The notes under the pieces are model-generated. The model saw only the letters and a program-made list of their open reading frames with translations, was not told where the DNA came from and ran no database searches. From contig CAYRTL010000113.1 of NCBI GenBank assembly GCA_964427005.1, forward strand, positions 1 through 15,567: a stretch of DNA of 15,567 bases, read 5' to 3'. This DNA comes from JAMXLO01 sp964427005 (GTDB taxonomy: Bacteria > Pseudomonadota > Alphaproteobacteria > Acetobacterales > Acetobacteraceae). The translations under genes and the position numbers were made by a program. Shown here piece by piece: positions 15,062-15,567 of this stretch (position 1 is its first letter; each line of letters begins with the position of its first letter).

Positions 15062-15567
15062 ATGACGATCGAATTCATCGGCATGATCCATCACCGCCAT
15101 GCCTCGGAAATCCATCCACCGGGGCCGCAGGTGTTCGACCGCGGCTACGTCCGCGATTTCGCCCAGGCGGCGGAAGCCGGCGGCTTCGACCGCGTGCTGG
15201 TCGGGTATTTCTCCGATGGTCCCGATGGCTTCCTGCTTGCCGCAGCCGCGGCCGCCCATACCGAGCTGCTGGGGTTCCTGCTGGCCCATCGTCCGGGCTT
15301 CGTCGCACCGACGCTGGCAGCGCGCAAGTTCGCCACCCTGGACCAGGTGACCGGAGGGCGCGCCGCGATCCATGTGATCTCGGGGGGCGATGATGTGGAC
15401 CAGTTGCGCGATGGCGACACGCTGCCGAAGGACGAACGTTACGCGCGCACGGATGAATATGTTCAGATCCTGAAGCGGATCTGGACCGAGACCGGACCGA
15501 TCGACCACGACGGCAAGTACTATCGCTTCGTTGGCGCGTCCACCGCGATGCGCTGCGTGCAGCAGCC
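15062..15567 (+). CDS. LLM-class flavin-dependent monooxygenase (SsuD-type), 3' end outside the window
   Basis: Cytoplasmic FMNH2-dependent oxygenase of the bacterial-luciferase superfamily; the first 168 residues are visible of a family total near 350-380. Marks include FIGMIHH-HASEIHPP near the start, AQAAEAGGFDRVLVGY, LLAHRPGFVAPTLAARKF, FATLDQVTGGR, HVISGGD, KDERYARTDEY and a KYYRF strand before the edge. This fits the alkanesulfonate monooxygenase-like branch, which releases sulfite from organosulfonates, but related members oxidise other substrates. The ATG at 15062 has GAAGGTG 6 bases upstream. It diverges from the importer operon, so import and oxidation of one nutrient is a reasonable inference but not shown. 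Confidence 0.9.
   Translation, partial: MTIEFIGMIHHRHASEIHPPGPQVFDRGYVRDFAQAAEAGGFDRVLVGYFSDGPDGFLLAAAAAAHTELLGFLLAHRPGFVAPTLAARKFATLDQVTGGRAAIHVISGGDDVDQLRDGDTLPKDERYARTDEYVQILKRIWTETGPIDHDGKYYRFVGASTAMRCVQQ

Overview
The window is GC-rich, densely packed bacterial DNA. It most likely comes from a Gram-negative proteobacterium: it carries an ADP-heptose pathway kinase, a heptosyltransferase-type (GT9) domain, periplasmic binding proteins with Sec signal peptides, and Aap-type amino-acid importer genes. The last are typical of Alphaproteobacteria but not exclusive to them. Genus cannot be read from the sequence. No tRNA, rRNA, CRISPR array, insertion sequence or phage gene is visible, and no gene-free stretch exceeds about 220 bases.

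Left part (1-6765), surface-glycan region. A truncated gene on the minus strand (1-860) encodes the heptose-7-phosphate kinase of ADP-heptose synthesis (HldE/HldA). It diverges from a tight plus-strand operon of three genes. These are a 131-residue protein made largely of two 44-residue 'YLEQxPDVAE...EGRLP' repeats (1080-1475), a 1506-residue glycosyltransferase (1480-6000), and a CysQ-like 3'(2'),5'-bisphosphate nucleotidase (6001-6765). The large enzyme has four N-terminal beta-sandwich repeats, a degenerate GT2 domain, an intact-looking GT2 domain and a GT9 domain. The simplest reading is that the kinase supplies the heptose donor and the large enzyme, acting at the cytoplasmic face, adds sugars (probably including a heptose) to a surface polysaccharide. 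The acceptor and product cannot be read from the sequence.

Middle and right part (6768-14952), a seven-gene minus-strand transporter operon, read right to left. It starts with an Aap-type amino-acid binding protein and two polar amino-acid permeases (aapJ, aapQ, aapM-like). Two tandem paralogous family-1 (Fe3+/FbpA-type) binding proteins follow, then a two-module FbpB-type permease and an FbpC/PotA-type ATPase. The genes overlap or abut, mostly with ATGA-type stop/start overlaps. The cognate Aap ATPase (aapP) that normally follows aapM is absent, so the operon encodes two importers but one ATPase.

Right edge (15062-15567). A divergent plus-strand gene, cut by the window end, encodes a flavin-dependent monooxygenase of the luciferase-like (SsuD-type) family. 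It shares a 109-base intergenic region with the importer operon. The glycan operon and the importer operon converge at 6765/6768 with a 2-base gap and a short hairpin across both stop codons.
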